From Cricetomys ansorgei (taxonomy: Eukaryota > Chordata > Mammalia > Rodentia > Nesomyidae): a DNA stretch of 64,000 nucleotides. Shown here piece after piece: positions 13,776 through 26,140 of this stretch. The notes under the pieces are model-generated. The model had not been told where the DNA came from, did no database searches, and saw only the letters and a list, made by a program, of their open reading frames with translations. Made by a program: the position numbers and the translations under genes. The number at the start of each line of letters is the position of its first letter. The first letter of the stretch is position 1. Where the stretch lies: assembly GCA_026225945.1 (NCBI GenBank), contig JAMJFZ010000597.1, positions 3,678,001 through 3,742,000 of the forward strand, read 5' to 3'.

Positions 13776-16700
13776 TGCATGGAGTGAAAATCTCATTTGA
13801 GGAGGCTTTTGTTTCAAAGTGTACTGGCATATCTTTAAAAACACTGTCTCCTGCTGGTCAAAGTGGCATATACCTTTAATCCCAGCACTCTTGAATTCGA
13901 GTATAGTCAGGACTACAGAGAGAAACCTTGTTTCAAAACAAAACAAAAAAATGCTTACTGTCTCTTGTGTAATATCTCCATTTACAGATTTTTTTATTTG
14001 GTATTAGAACTTAAAGTTATTAAACAGTGTTCATGGTAGTTAAGATGCATCAGACATTCTTAAATTCTCATGGTTTTTTTTGTTTGTTTGTTTGTTTTAC
14101 ACTTAGCCTCAAATTTTAAGTTTATAGAAGACAAGTCAAGACTTTTACAAGACAAGATTTCTATGTAGCCCTTGCTTCCTGACATTCAGTATGTAGACCA
14201 GGCTGTTGTTGAACTGTCTCTCTATACAGAACTAAAGGCCTGTGACACCATGCCCTGCAAAAGTACAGTTCTTTCGATTTCTTTTTAGATTTTTTTTATT
14301 TTTATGCCTGTATTTTCTCTTCAAGTGCATGCAATGCCCAAAGAGGCCAGAAGAGGGTGTCAGATCCCTGGATTTAGAATGTGAGTTATTGAGAAATGAA
14401 CCTAGGTCCTTGGGAAAAGCAGCCAGTGCACTTAACCCAAGACATCTCTTCAACAACCCAGTTCTTGTAATTTGTATATAGACTTTTTTTCTCACTTAGA
14501 TGCTTTTCCTTTTTCACAGTATTGCCTTTCCATAAATTTATGAATATGTGATAGTGACTGCTATTCTTAGTTCTTATTAAAGACACCAGAGTGTAGAGCA
14601 GGAATGGCTAACAATACCTTGTGGTGTATGCTGTGCCTGTGGAGGCCAGCAGGGGCATTGGATCCACCCTAGATTGGGATTAGAGATGGTTGTGGAGCCA
14701 CCATGTGGATGCTTAGAATTGAACCTGTGTTCTCTAGAAGAGCAGCCAGTGCTCTTAACCGCTGAGCCATCTCTCCAGCCTGTCCTTTAACTTTTTACCT
14801 TCTTCCATCACACCTGAGTGAATTCAGTTGTTTAGACATCTTTTTAATTTTTACCATTTATCATTTATATGAAGCTTGAATTCCAGGCAGTTGTGAGCTG
14901 CCTGATGTGGCGTCGGGAATTGAACTCTGGTCCTCTGGAAGAACAATATATGCCTTTAACCACTGACCCATTTCTCTAGCCTAGCCCCAGATCTTTAATG
15001 TGTAGTTGTTTTTAGTGCATATGTCTTTGAAGCTCATGCCTAGTACCCAAAGAAGCCAGAAAAGGGTGTTGGATCTCCAGGATGGTTGTGAGCCTCTATG
15101 TAGATAATGAGCATTGAACCTGAATCCTCTAGAAGAGCAGCCAGTGCTCTTAATCTGACCCATCCCTGTGCCTCCAAAACAGAGGTTCTTAAATTTAACA
15201 ACCAATAGTGTTTCTCCAGAGGCTTAGCATGAGCCCAGCCCATTTTAGTAGCTACAGTGTAAACCAGTGACACTGTGGGCTCCTTATATTTAAATGTAGT
15301 ATGATGTGTGGGCAAGGCAGCTTAATACATATGCACTGAGTAGATCGGATGTGAAAAGGTATATTTCACGTTTTTTTGGAATATGTGTGTGTGTGATGTT
15401 GTATAAGTCTAGGTTTTCTCTTTTTGTAGCCTTGGCTGTCCTAGAACTCAAAGAGATCCGCTTGCCTTTGCCACCACCTCCCAAAGTGTACTTCAAGTTC
15501 TTAGGGGCTCACAGCCATGAAAGGCCAGAACTTAATTCTCCTGTCTGTCAAAAGATAAGCTGGTCACCTAGGATTTGCTAGCCTCACCTGCTGGCCTGCA
15601 ACTTAGTTGGATTAGGGTGTCATCATAGAAAACGACATGCCTCTGCAGGTGGACCACCATAACAAAGTTTTCTTTTTTAAATTGAGCCCTCTTAACCAAA
15701 CTAAGAAAAAAGTAACTTTCTGGACCTGATAATGCTACAATGTACTTCAATCAAGTACATCAACTAGTACACCAGATAGAATCTTAGCTACTTTCTTGTC
15801 TCCTAACAGGGTATTTACAGGCTTATTTCGTTTGTATATACAGGATGGACCAAAATAACCAAGCCAATCTTGAAAAAGTACATGATTAATTAATCACAGC
15901 ATAGTACTACTGGTTCTGGCCAAATATTAAAGATCTGAGAAATAAATCCCACATATATGTGACCATTTAATAGGGATAGAATCAATAAATAGCCCTCACC
16001 TCCCAAAATTATACCCATATATCCCAAAAATTACCTAAATGGATCAACTCTCTGTTTTAGGCAAAGCAAAGCCACAAAAAAGTTAGACTAAAGTTTATAA
16101 ATTTGCAAGGCTAGGCTTAATCTGGCACCATAATTTTTAAAATAGGTGTGGTTGTGCATGCCTTTCATCTTCCCAGAGGCAGGCCAGCCCAGTCTACAAA
16201 GCAAGTTAAGGACAGCCAGGGATATTAACACAGAGAAACCCTATTGCAAGTAAAAAGGGGGCCAGGGAGGGACCAGGCAAGGGAAAGAGTGCATTTGCCT
16301 GACATGCGTGAGTACCCAAATTTGGTTCCTAGTAGCACACCAAAATGTTTTGATAATAAAAATCATAATATCTGTAGGTACAGAAAGTATAAATCCTTTT
16401 AGTTTCAGTTCTTTATTGAGAATTTAGTATATGACTTAAGCAAAGCCAGCCAATATCAAGTAACTTTACCTGATATCATGTCTCATTTTTCTGAAGGGCT
16501 AAAGAGTTAACATAACTTCATGTTGCATTCCTAGCAATTAAAACCAAGTACATCCCAAATCTAAGTACTTCTCAAGAACATTAATATTGTTGAGAACTAC
16601 AGCTGGTTGCACATGCCTGTAATCTCATTACTCTCCAGGTAGAGATAGAATCCTGTCTCCAAGACACATGCACACACAAAAGTGACTAACCCTAACTCTG

Positions 16701-17300
16701 TCATAGCAGGGTTTGAGAGGTGGAACCTGGTGGATCTTCAGTTTAAGATCATGTCATCATCACCTGCTACATACAGCCATGAGAGACGCTCTCAATAGTA
16801 TAAAAAAAAAAAAGTTTAAGTACCAATTACGTAAATATGCCTTGGTCAGAATAAACATAACCCCCTCCCCCCAGAAAAACCAAAAAAACACTGGAATAAT
16901 GTTGGGCCTGATGTGGTGGCATAGGCTTGTACTGGCACTCTGGGGGTTGAAGATCTAGGACTACACTGCAAAGCTCAGTTTCAGAAGAAACAGGGTGAGG
17001 GCAAGGGTAGGTAACATTGCTCAGACTAGATTCATTTTCAAACTCATATTGGTTCTCTTTAACTTATTTTTGACTTATCAATTCCATCACCTGAAATGCA
17101 AGAAATTGAATAAAATCTGCTACTGCCAGTTAGCCTATCCTATTGGAATATATCTCTACGCTCATCTCTACCGAGTACTGCCTGAAATGCCTCGTATTTG
17201 AAATGGTTTAGAAAAGGGTTGGACCGAGAACTCCAAGAACCATACCACACACAACTAATGTCTCAATAGGCTTAAGGAGCCCGACAGATGCTTTCTCCAT
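13776..17300. other. IPO7-ZNF143 spacer, SINE-rich
   Basis: Inventory: B1 (+) about 13855-13945; B1 (-) about 14150-14256; four B3/B2-type SINEs (-) at about 14286-14462, 14607-14781, 14882-14983 and 15010-15172; B1 (-) about 15405-15490; B1 (+) about 16145-16250; ID-like (+) about 16270-16350; B1/B4 pieces (+) about 16595-16665 and 16905-16995. Between 15.5 and 16.1 kb and at 17.0-17.3 kb I see no repeat and no gene. Downstream-of-gene or regulatory sequence is possible there. Confidence 0.6.
14286..15172 (-). repeat. Cluster of four B3/B2-type SINEs in one orientation
   Basis: Four copies each show the antisense signature ggccagaagagggtgtc and/or agagcagccagtgctctta, and all read on the minus strand. 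They differ in sequence and length, so they look like separate insertions, not a recent tandem duplication. Confidence 0.7.
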
Positions 17301-18020
17301 CCTTCAATCCGGACATAACAGGGAGCACATATAAAAGAACACAACGACGCCGAGTCGATCGACTTGAAGGAGCCACAAGTTCACCGACACTGAGCATTCG
17401 TACTGTCTCCCAGCGGAAGCTCGGCTCCGCCGGAATTCCAGCAGCAGCAGAAAGCTCATGGCCGTGTCCCCGAGAGCAGGGAAGGGCGGGCAGGTTTGGA
17501 ACCCAGTCGCCGCCATCAGCAGCACTCGACAGCGGAGCCCCAAAGCGAAGGCCTCAGCCGGCTTCCCAGAGCCCCCAGGGAGCGCATGTGCCCGCCGTGC
17601 TGCCCTTCTCACGTCATCTTCCCTCCCAATGGAAAAACACTCGGTAATAGCACGGCAAGGCCCATCCGATCTCCGACACGCACTCCGGCAAGCCCACCGG
17701 GAACTGCACATCTTCCACCTCGGTTCTGTAGGGAAAATGGCGCCCGTCACCCCATTTCCCTCCCGGGCAATCAAAAGGACCAACCTCCCTCCCTCGCTAC
17801 AAAATGGCGCCTCCCGCTGGTGCCCCAGAATCGGCATAATTCACTCGTCAGTGGGTGGAGTGGTCCGGGATGGGCGGTTCTGCCAACCACTGAGACGCAG
17901 AAGCTTTGAGTCGGCCCTTGGCGCGAGCCACTCAGGCGCGGGCTGGAAGGCCAGACTTCGATGACGTACGGAAAGAGGGCGTGGTTAATGGCGCTTTCCT
18001 GCCCTTCAGCTAAATTTGCA

Positions 18021-18069
18021 CCAATGGAGAGTAAGAGTCTTCTGATGAGTGATGTAATGACAGTCCAAT
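18021..18069 (+). promoter_or_regulatory. Paired CCAAT boxes (NF-Y type)
   Basis: CCAAT at 18021-18025 and 18065-18069, each within the 9-mer CCAATGGAG, 44 bp apart on the same strand. NF-Y boxes usually lie 60-100 bp upstream of a start site, which would put transcription start near 18.10-18.15 kb. Confidence 0.6.
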
Positions 18070-18099
18070 GGAGGCTAGGGGCGGGCTTCAGAATTGCTA

Positions 18100-18190
18100 T
18101 GCGGGTTGCGGGGCCTGGGGGCCGGGCGGCTGTTTCCTGTCCTGGTGCATGGTGGTCGGACGAAGGAATTGTTGGAAAATTTTCTCGGAG
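18100..18190 (+). other. ZNF143: Probable ZNF143 non-coding exon 1
   Basis: ZNF143 coding begins in exon 2, so a 5' non-coding exon must lie in the CpG island. The best candidate ends at 18190 (tctcggag, followed by gttcgt), 35-100 bp below the paired CCAAT boxes. The donor GTTCGT is weak (+3 T, +4 C). A stronger donor-like site, GAGA|GTAAGA, lies at 18031 and would give an earlier exon end. Start and donor are therefore not settled from sequence alone. Confidence 0.4.
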
Positions 18191-20263
18191 GTTCGTATAT
18201 AAATGTGTTTTTACCCAGTGTGCATTATTCTCCGCCTGGCCGCCGCCCTCAGCGCGGCGGCGCGGGCCCACTTGGGCCCGGGCTCTACTTCAAGCTGCTC
18301 TTGCTGGGCCTTAGGCCTGGCAGATCCTACGGCCGCCTTCGTAGCAGAGCCCGGCCAGAAGCGGAGTTTATTAATAACTCGAGGCCGCCACTCTGGGGTG
18401 GCGGAGCTTTTCTCGCTGAGGACGCCACCCCCCCACACTTCGTCTCGGCGCGCTGCGCCCCGCCTGTTCCCTTCAGGGGGCCGCTGAAGGGAGGGAGAGC
18501 AAGAGGGGAGGGTGGAGCTCTCCTGAGCTGGGCGGCATTGCTCGGCCTGACCTTCGCGTGGAGCGCGTCCCCAGGCGCGCTGTAGCAGAGCTTGTCGGGC
18601 TGGGCCTCCGGGCCTCGGTTCCCAGCAGGCCCCAGCAGGGGCGCGGGCTCTGCGGCTGGTGACACCTCCTGCACCCCGCACCGCGGTTTTTTCCTATTCT
18701 GATCGTGGGCACATTTGTCCTTTTTTACATTTTTTTTTAAAGGTCTCTGAGTCCAACATCGAATATTCAAAAAATAGTTGTCTGTCATTTTCCTGTTTGC
18801 TTTACTTTTGGCCAAAGAACAAAATATTATAATCTCTTGGAATGTTTAACACTGGGACTTGTGTTTACTCTTAACTTTACCCTTTCCATTACGTGGTTTA
18901 GTAAGTAGAAAAAAAAAATACCACTGCCCACCTATTACTTATTTAGAATCAAGCTCTTCCTTCGCTTTTGAAATATTCAAATTGCCTACCATACTTTGTT
19001 GGAAATGTGACAAATTGCAGGTTTCAGATTGTGTTCAGTTTGGTCCTTAATTTTATTAGGAAAGATGTGTTCTGTAGTTGGCAAAAACCTGTGTAACGTT
19101 TTAACACTTTATTAACTAAGTACTTGTTAAATTCATTGTGAAGTATTGAGATCACAAAACATCAGTAAACATAAATTTTATCCTTACATTTTGACTATTT
19201 AGAGATTTAATCAATAGACTATTTTTTTTCCCTTTACTTATTTTGTATAGTTTTTATCTGCACATGATGACTCTTGTCTATAATTCCATCATTCAGGGAG
19301 TCTTGAGACTGGAGGAGTGCTCTGAGTTCAAGGCTATCCTTTTGTACATAGTTACAGCTAGCTACACTGTACCTATACCTATCTCAAAATAAGTAAATAA
19401 CAGCTTTTTTGATAGAATTCCCAAACCTTCAAATTCACCTATTTCAATTTTGTAATCTTAGCTACCAAGGCTGAGATAGGGGAAATCACAAATTCAAGAC
19501 CTGCCTGGACTATAGATTGAGCTTAAGGCAACTTGAGCAACCTAGTAGAAAAGTGAAAATCAGGTTAGGGACGTAGCACAGTGAATGGTAGGGTGCTTAT
19601 CTACCAGGTACAAGGCCTTAAATTCAGTCCCTGAAACAGCAAATTAACTCACCTCTAATCCTAGCACTTAGGAGTAGAGAAGGGAGGATCAGAAGTTCAA
19701 GGTCATTCTTGGCTTCATATCTAGTTCAAGGCCAGCCAGCCACCGCTACACAAGAGCTTATTCAGAAAAGAAAAAAAAAAATTAGCCTATCCACGTGTGT
19801 AGGCTTTTAATCCTAGCGCTCCAGCACTCCAGAGGCAGGCAGATATCTGAGTTCCAAGACAGTGTGCTACACAGAGAAATCCTGTCTCAAAAAGAAAATA
19901 ATTATAAGTATTTGGCCTGGTGCCTAAGGAGGCCAGAAGAAAGTGTCAGGTCCCCTGGAACTGGAGTTAGAGTGATTTGTCAGATCCATCTGGGTGCTGG
20001 AAACCAAACCCAGGTCCTTTGGAGTGGCAGCCAGTAATCTTAACCACAGGGACAGCTCTCCAACTCCCTAAATTTACATTTTTATTTTCTCTGTGCATGT
20101 GTGTGCCGCGGTGTACATCATGTGGAGGTTCTCTCCTTCCGTCATGTAGGTCCCAGGGAGTTAACTCTTAGGCTTGGCAGCAGGCACCTTTACCCTTGAG
20201 TCATTATACTGACACTCAGGGTTTTTTTGTTTCTTTGGTTGTTTGGTTTTTTGGTTTTTTTAC

Positions 20264-20376
20264 TTTTCAAGAGAGGGTTTCTGTGTTGTAACTGGCTGTC
20301 CTGGAACTCACAGAGATCCACCTGCCTCTGCTTCCTGAGTGCTGGGATTAAAGGTGTGGGCCACCACCGCCCAGCC
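20264..20376 (-). repeat. B1 SINE with internal deletion
   Basis: It reads gagagggtttctgtgttgta to ggtgtgggccaccaccgcc on the + strand (antisense B1). It lacks the roughly 30-bp block normally containing ctctgtagaccaggctggcc, so it is a deleted B1 variant. Confidence 0.75.
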
Positions 20377-20937
20377 TTAGACACAGGGTTTTATGTCTCA
20401 GATAAGATCCTAGTAATGGAACTATGTTCACAACTGGGTGGCATCTATCTGTAATCCCAGCACAGGAGCAGCAGAAGGATAATTACTGCCAGGGTGGCCT
20501 TGAACCTACACGTTCTAGGCTAGCAGGACTACATAGAAAGTCCTTGCCTCCAGAAAAGGAACTAAAAAAAAAGTGAGTGAAAGCACAAGAAATGAGATTG
20601 CATTTATACTGCTAATAGCAGGTATAGGGATTCTAGTTTCTCCATGTCTTTGCAACTATTTTGTTTTTGTTTTGAGACAGAATCTATTTAGTGGTAGCTC
20701 TCCTGCTTTGTAGACCAGGCTTGTCTTGAACTCAGACAGATCCTCCTGCTTCTGCCTCCCAAGTGCTGGGATTATGCCCAGCCTTCTTTGCCAATTCTTA
20801 CTAATAGTAGTATTTTGTTTTGTTTTGTTCTATTTGAGACGAGATTGTGATATGTAGCATAGGCTGCACTTAAACTTAGTATCCTGCCTCACTATCTGGA
20901 TGCTGGAGTTAAGATTTGTGCCACCACACACAGTGAT

Positions 20938-21118
20938 TGACATTCCCTTTTAATTATAGCCATCCTATTGAGTATGAAGTGCTATCTCTTGTGGGTTTGG
21001 TTTTCATTTTTCTGACTGCTAGTGGAGTTGAACATTCGTTGTTAATTTGTTTCTTGACCATTTGTCTGTTTTTGGAGAAATGTTTGATTGTATCCTTCCC
21101 TATTTAAAAGTTGGATTA
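20938..21118 (-). mobile_element. Ancient L1 fragment, minus orientation
   Basis: The block from agccatcctattgagtatga through ctgactgctagtggagttga to ttggagaaatgtttgattgt closely follows the antisense 3' ORF2 region of old mammalian L1 (L1M class). It is non-coding and far too short to be active. Confidence 0.7.
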
Positions 21119-22791
21119 GGGCTAGAGAGATGGCTCAGCCTTTAAAGGCCAAGGCTCACAGCCAAAGACAAAAGTTAGATTATGTGATGAGTTATAAAGC
21201 ATGATCATGCACCCTTCTTAATCTAAAAAAAAAAAAAAGCTTATTCGGGGTGGTGGTTGTGCATGCTTTTAAAACCAGCACTTGGGAGGCAGAGCAGGAG
21301 GATCTCTGTAGGTTTGAGACCAGCTTGTTCTATAGAGTGAGTCCTAGGACAGCCAGAGTTACAGCAGAGAATCCCTGTCTTGAAAAACCAAAAAATAAAG
21401 TTTATTACATATATATATGGCTGTGTGCCCACGCATCGCATGTATGTGTTCCAGTTTGATTGCTCATGTGTGTCAGAGAACAAGTCAGTTCTCTCCTTCT
21501 ACCATGTGGGACCCAGGAATTGAACTCAGATTGTCAGGCTTGGCTATAGCTCAGTGGATTGGATCCTCTGCAAGGGGTTGGAGGGTGATGGGATGGGATA
21601 TTGAAAGTCTCTTTCCTTTATATTTATCTCTTAGTCCTTCCTATTCCTGAGAGGAAATAATTTGAATTTATATACAGGGTTGCTTTGTTATTCTATACAG
21701 TTTTTAAAACCTGAGTATTTTAAACCAGGCATACTCTTCTACCATTGCTTTTTTCCTCACTATATGCCTTAGACATGTTTCTCACCATTTGTGTAGATCT
21801 CTCTTACAGCCTTGGAAGTGGTAGTCAGAAGCTCTAGAGCCCAACTGTACCTAGAGCAATGAATTTCTTTTTATTGGCTTCATTTGTGGGTAGCATATTT
21901 AACATGTCTTTTTCATGGACTTTTAGATTGTTGATCTTTTTTTTTTCTACTGCAGATAACACTTCATTGAACTGTGCACTCTGATACTAGTGTTTTTTTT
22001 TAATTTTCATTATAATTTATTTGGAGGTGGGTACACCTTTGCTGCAGTGAGTACCTGTGTGGAGGTCAGAAGACAACTTGAGGGAGTCTCTTTACTTCCC
22101 CTTTGTGGGTCCTGGGGATCAATTTCAGATCATTGGAAAAGATGGCATCTGCAAAGCCACCTCATAGGCCCTCAGGAGTGTTTAATACTAAGAATCACAT
22201 GGTAGAATATCTTTGTTTTTGTTTGTTTTTAAGATTTATTTCATTGATGGTGCACATCTTTAATTTCAGCACTTGAGAGACAGAGGAAAGCGGATCTCAG
22301 TCCACGTCAGCCAGGGTTACATAGTGAGACTGTGTCTCAATAAAACAAAACCAACAAAAAGACTTGTTATTTTAATTATGTGTATGTTGATGGGTCTGTG
22401 TATGAGTATGCTTCCATGATTGCCTGTTTAGGCCAGAGACATCAGGTCCTCTGGAGCTGTAATTGCGAGTTATGGGATGTGGATGCTGGCAATTAAATGA
22501 ACCTGGGTCCTTTGCAACAGCAGAATGTACTCTTAGCGGCTGAGCCTTCTCTCTGGCCTTCATTTGTCTTTTTAATAATTGGTACCAAGTTGTCTAGTTC
22601 AGAATTATCAGCAACTTTATAAATACTCTTACAGAACTGTTTTTTGTAAATAGGAGTTTTTATTTCATTGGGGTAGACTCTAGGAATAACTCTTGATTTT
22701 CATGTTAAAAAATCAATGAATCTACAGAGGATTTACAAAAAGTTAAAGGTACACACTAGCAGATAGTGAGAAATCATCTCCCCACCCCCCC

Positions 22792-22794
<3 letters not shown>

Positions 22795-22840
<46 letters not shown>
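22795..22840. repeat. (TG)n microsatellite
   Basis: About 22-23 uninterrupted GT units in ZNF143 intron 1, next to a C-rich run. Such long pure dinucleotide tracts are usually polymorphic. Confidence 0.95.
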
Positions 22841-22842
<2 letters not shown>

Positions 22843-23530
22843 TAGGCCTTGAACAGTGAACCACACCCCCAGTCCTCAAGAAATATTCTTAGTAACACCT
22901 TGGAAATAAATACAGTTGTAGGAGAGACTAATAGCTGGATAAAAGGTGGCATTTTGCTTGTTTTATTTATACTTTTTCAAAAATAGATAAGTGGATGGAT
23001 GCTGATGCTAAGGAACTGGGGTAGTTCTGTCATTCATACAAGAGCACCTAAGCTACTTAAGGTGAAAAGGTTGATAAGTAGACAATGGAAGAAATGAAGT
23101 ACAATCTAAAATTGTAATTTTGAGGGGTTGTGGTTTGTGTTGTTACTCTTTTGAGACAAGGTCTCAATATATCCCTAGAACTGTGTAGACTATACTAGCT
23201 TCAGATTCACAATGATCCTCCTCTTTCTGTCTCTGGAGTGCTGGTATTAAAGGTGTGTATCTAGACACTCCAACAGTATGTTTCTTAGTCTTGCAGTAAG
23301 CAGACCTGGGCAGTGGGTAAACCATACTGCTCTGTATAGATGTGTCCTTATTAAGTTATATCATTAGTATGTCTTGCTTGAGTTTTAAGAGATATTAGTT
23401 TTAATAACCCTACCCTGCATATTAAGTGAAATTTCGTCTTCTGTCAAGCATCATTTGCATCTCTAACAAAGTTTTTATGATTCACAAGAGTTATTTTCAG
23501 CTTTTTTTTTTAAAGTTTTTGTTTGTTTTG

Positions 23531-23660
23531 TTTTTTTGAGATAGGATCTTTTTAGTTCTGGCCATCTTAGAATTCACTGTGTAAACCAGCTGGCCTCGAA
23601 CTCACAGAGATCCTCCTGCCTCTGCCTTCTGAGTGCTGGAATTAAAGCACTTACCGTGCC
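23531..23660 (-). repeat. B1 SINE near ZNF143 exon 2
   Basis: Antisense B1 signature (agctggcctcgaactcacag, gcctctgccttctgagtgc). It is followed by a B3-type SINE (-) at about 23665-23816, so SINE sequence reaches to about 55 bp before the exon 2 acceptor. Confidence 0.8.
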
Positions 23661-23869
23661 AAGGTTTTACATTTGTGTATTTAGTGTGCTCACTGGTGTG
23701 CACATGTGGATGACTTGCAAGAGCCAGTTCTCTCTTTCTACTAAGGGAATTTGGGGATCAAACTCAGGTCATCAGCCTTGAAAGTAAGTGCCTTTACCTA
23801 CTGAGCAATCTCAGCCTTTATTTCATGTGCATCATTTCTTGTTCTCAAATGCTCATGTTTTTCTTCAAG

Positions 23870-25147
<1,278 letters not shown>

Positions 25148-25231
25148 ATGGGCGACTCATTGATGGCCAGGTCATTCAGTTAGAAGATGGTTCTGCTGCC
25201 TATGTTCAACATGTACCCATACCTAAAAGTA
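25148..25231 (+). CDS. ZNF143: ZNF143 exon 4, activation module 2 (residues 69-96)
   Basis: 84 nt, phase 1 to 1. It encodes DGRLIDGQVIQLEDGSAAY then VQHVPIPKS. Donor gtaagt. It has the same length and phase as exon 5 and similar sequence (QLEDGxxAxxxH), so the pair looks like an exon duplication. Confidence 0.96.
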
Positions 25232-26056
25232 GTAAGTATTTAAGACACAACAGCCAGGCATGGTGGCACATGCCTTTAATCAGCACTTAGGGCAAGCAGA
25301 TCCCCGTGAATTTGAGGCCATCTAGGTCTATATAGTGAGTCCCAGGCAGACTAGCCAGAGTTGTACAATGAGACCATTTCTTTAAAAAAATAAAAAGTCA
25401 ACGAGGGCTAGAGAGATGGCTCAGCAGTTAAGAGTACTGATTGCTCTTCCAAAGGTCCTGAGTTCAATTCCCAGCAACTGCGTGGTGGTTCATAAGCATC
25501 TATAACGGGGTCAGATGCCCTTTCTGGTATGCAGGTGTGCATGCAAAAAGAGCACTCATATAAATAAATTAAATAAATCTTAAAAAAGAGAGAGAAAGAC
25601 GACACAACACAAGAAATTCTCCTGATTCTCAGACCTTGTTCTTACTATCTAAATTTGGTCTGATTTCTAGTCTTTCTCTGAAAAGAAGGGTCAGTAGATA
25701 CCAAACAGAGGCTCAAACTTAACCAAGACTCCCCTCAAAAAGATAATGGAAAAAGACATTGCTGGGCTGAGCTCAGGAGATAGTAGACCAAAGTCCTAAG
25801 GATATGTGGCTGTTGTCAGAGCTGGATCCCACGCCACTCATTTTCTTCTTCTTTTTCTCCTTTCAACTCTTCTCATCCCTGGAATATATTCCTAAAACAA
25901 GTCTTGAAATTCCCTTTTCCTTGAAATACTTTCTCAAAGCAACTTTACTGAGGTTACTTAAACTCCAGTGACTCCTAAAGCAGGTATGTTGCTGCTATGT
26001 GAGTTAACTAGAACATGATGAAAACAGGGGATCTAAATGTAAGCATTGCTTTTGAG
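25232..26056 (+). other. ZNF143 intron 4 with a B1-B2 tandem
   Basis: It holds a B1 (+) at about 25251-25392 and a B2 (+) at about 25404-25590 with an A/TAAA-rich tail. The rest (25.6-26.05 kb) looks unique. It ends in the tandem acceptor GAGCAG. Confidence 0.65.
25404..25590 (+). repeat. B2 SINE
   Basis: Clear B2 head (gggctagagagatggctcag), the gagttcaattcccagcaact box-B region and a taaataaattaaataaatct tail. Confidence 0.88.
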
Positions 26057-26140
26057 CAGGGGACAGTTTGCGGCTGGAGGATGGGCAAGCAGTGCAGTTA
26101 GAAGATGGAACCACAGCGTTTATTCACCATGCTTCTAAAG
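26057..26140 (+). CDS. ZNF143: ZNF143 exon 5, activation module 3 (residues 97-124)
   Basis: 84 nt, phase 1 to 1, donor gtacaa. It encodes [20 protein letters not shown] then AFIHHASK. The acceptor is a NAGNAG: use of gag (26054-26056) gives the human-like S-T-G-D-S junction (638-aa protein); use of cag (26057-26059) starts the exon at 26060 and gives S-R-D-S (637 aa). I chose 26057 because it reproduces the known protein, although CAG is usually the stronger acceptor. Confidence 0.93.

Larger units (their letters stand above)
17330..18640. promoter_or_regulatory. ZNF143: CpG island at the ZNF143 promoter
   Basis: Dense CpG runs from about 17.33 to 18.64 kb in an otherwise CpG-poor window. 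It contains two identical AAAATGGCGCC (YY1-type) motifs at 17734-17744 and 17801-17811, a TGACGT CRE half-site at 17962-17967, a GGGCGTGG KLF/Sp-type box near 17978, and two identical CCAATGGAG boxes starting at 18021 and 18065. This is the only CpG island between IPO7 and ZNF143 exon 2, so it is the ZNF143 promoter. It extends well upstream of the likely start, as divergent promoters often do. Open frames here on both strands reflect GC content, not genes. Confidence 0.85.
18700..23869. other. ZNF143 intron 1, SINEs, old LINE pieces and a (TG)n
   Basis: Inventory: unique AT-rich 18.7-19.25 kb; B1/B4 (+) about 19260-19390; ID-B1 composite (+) about 19560-19780; B1 (+) 19795-19900; B3-type (-) about 19910-20065 and 20080-20215; B1 (-) 20264-20376; B1 (+) about 20430-20555; B1 (-) 20658-20783 and about 20830-20937; ancient L1 20938-21118; B2 5' fragment about 21119-21165; B1 (+) 21246-21395; B3-type (-) about 21400-21560 and 22010-22170; B1 (+) 22240-22345; B3-type (-) about 22365-22560; (TG)n 22795-22840; B1 (-) about 23135-23280 and 23531-23660; B3-type (-) about 23665-23816. 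Parts of 21.66-21.97 and 22.57-22.74 kb may be old LINE sequence. No exon other than exon 2 is seen. Confidence 0.6.

Noticed and set aside
17692..17709. A ZNF143 self-binding (SBS) motif near gggaactgcac
   Set aside because: Only about ten of eighteen positions fit the SBS consensus, too weak to claim autoregulation from this site.
18196..18203. TATATAAA as the ZNF143 TATA box
   Set aside because: It lies just after the likely exon 1 end and 130 bp below the CCAAT pair. The CpG-island context fits a TATA-less promoter better. Kept only as an alternative.
17304..18815. Several long overlapping frames on both strands (up to 177 codons) around 17.3-18.8 kb
   Set aside because: They lie in the CpG island, where stop codons are rare. 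They overlap on both strands in several frames and resemble no protein family I know.
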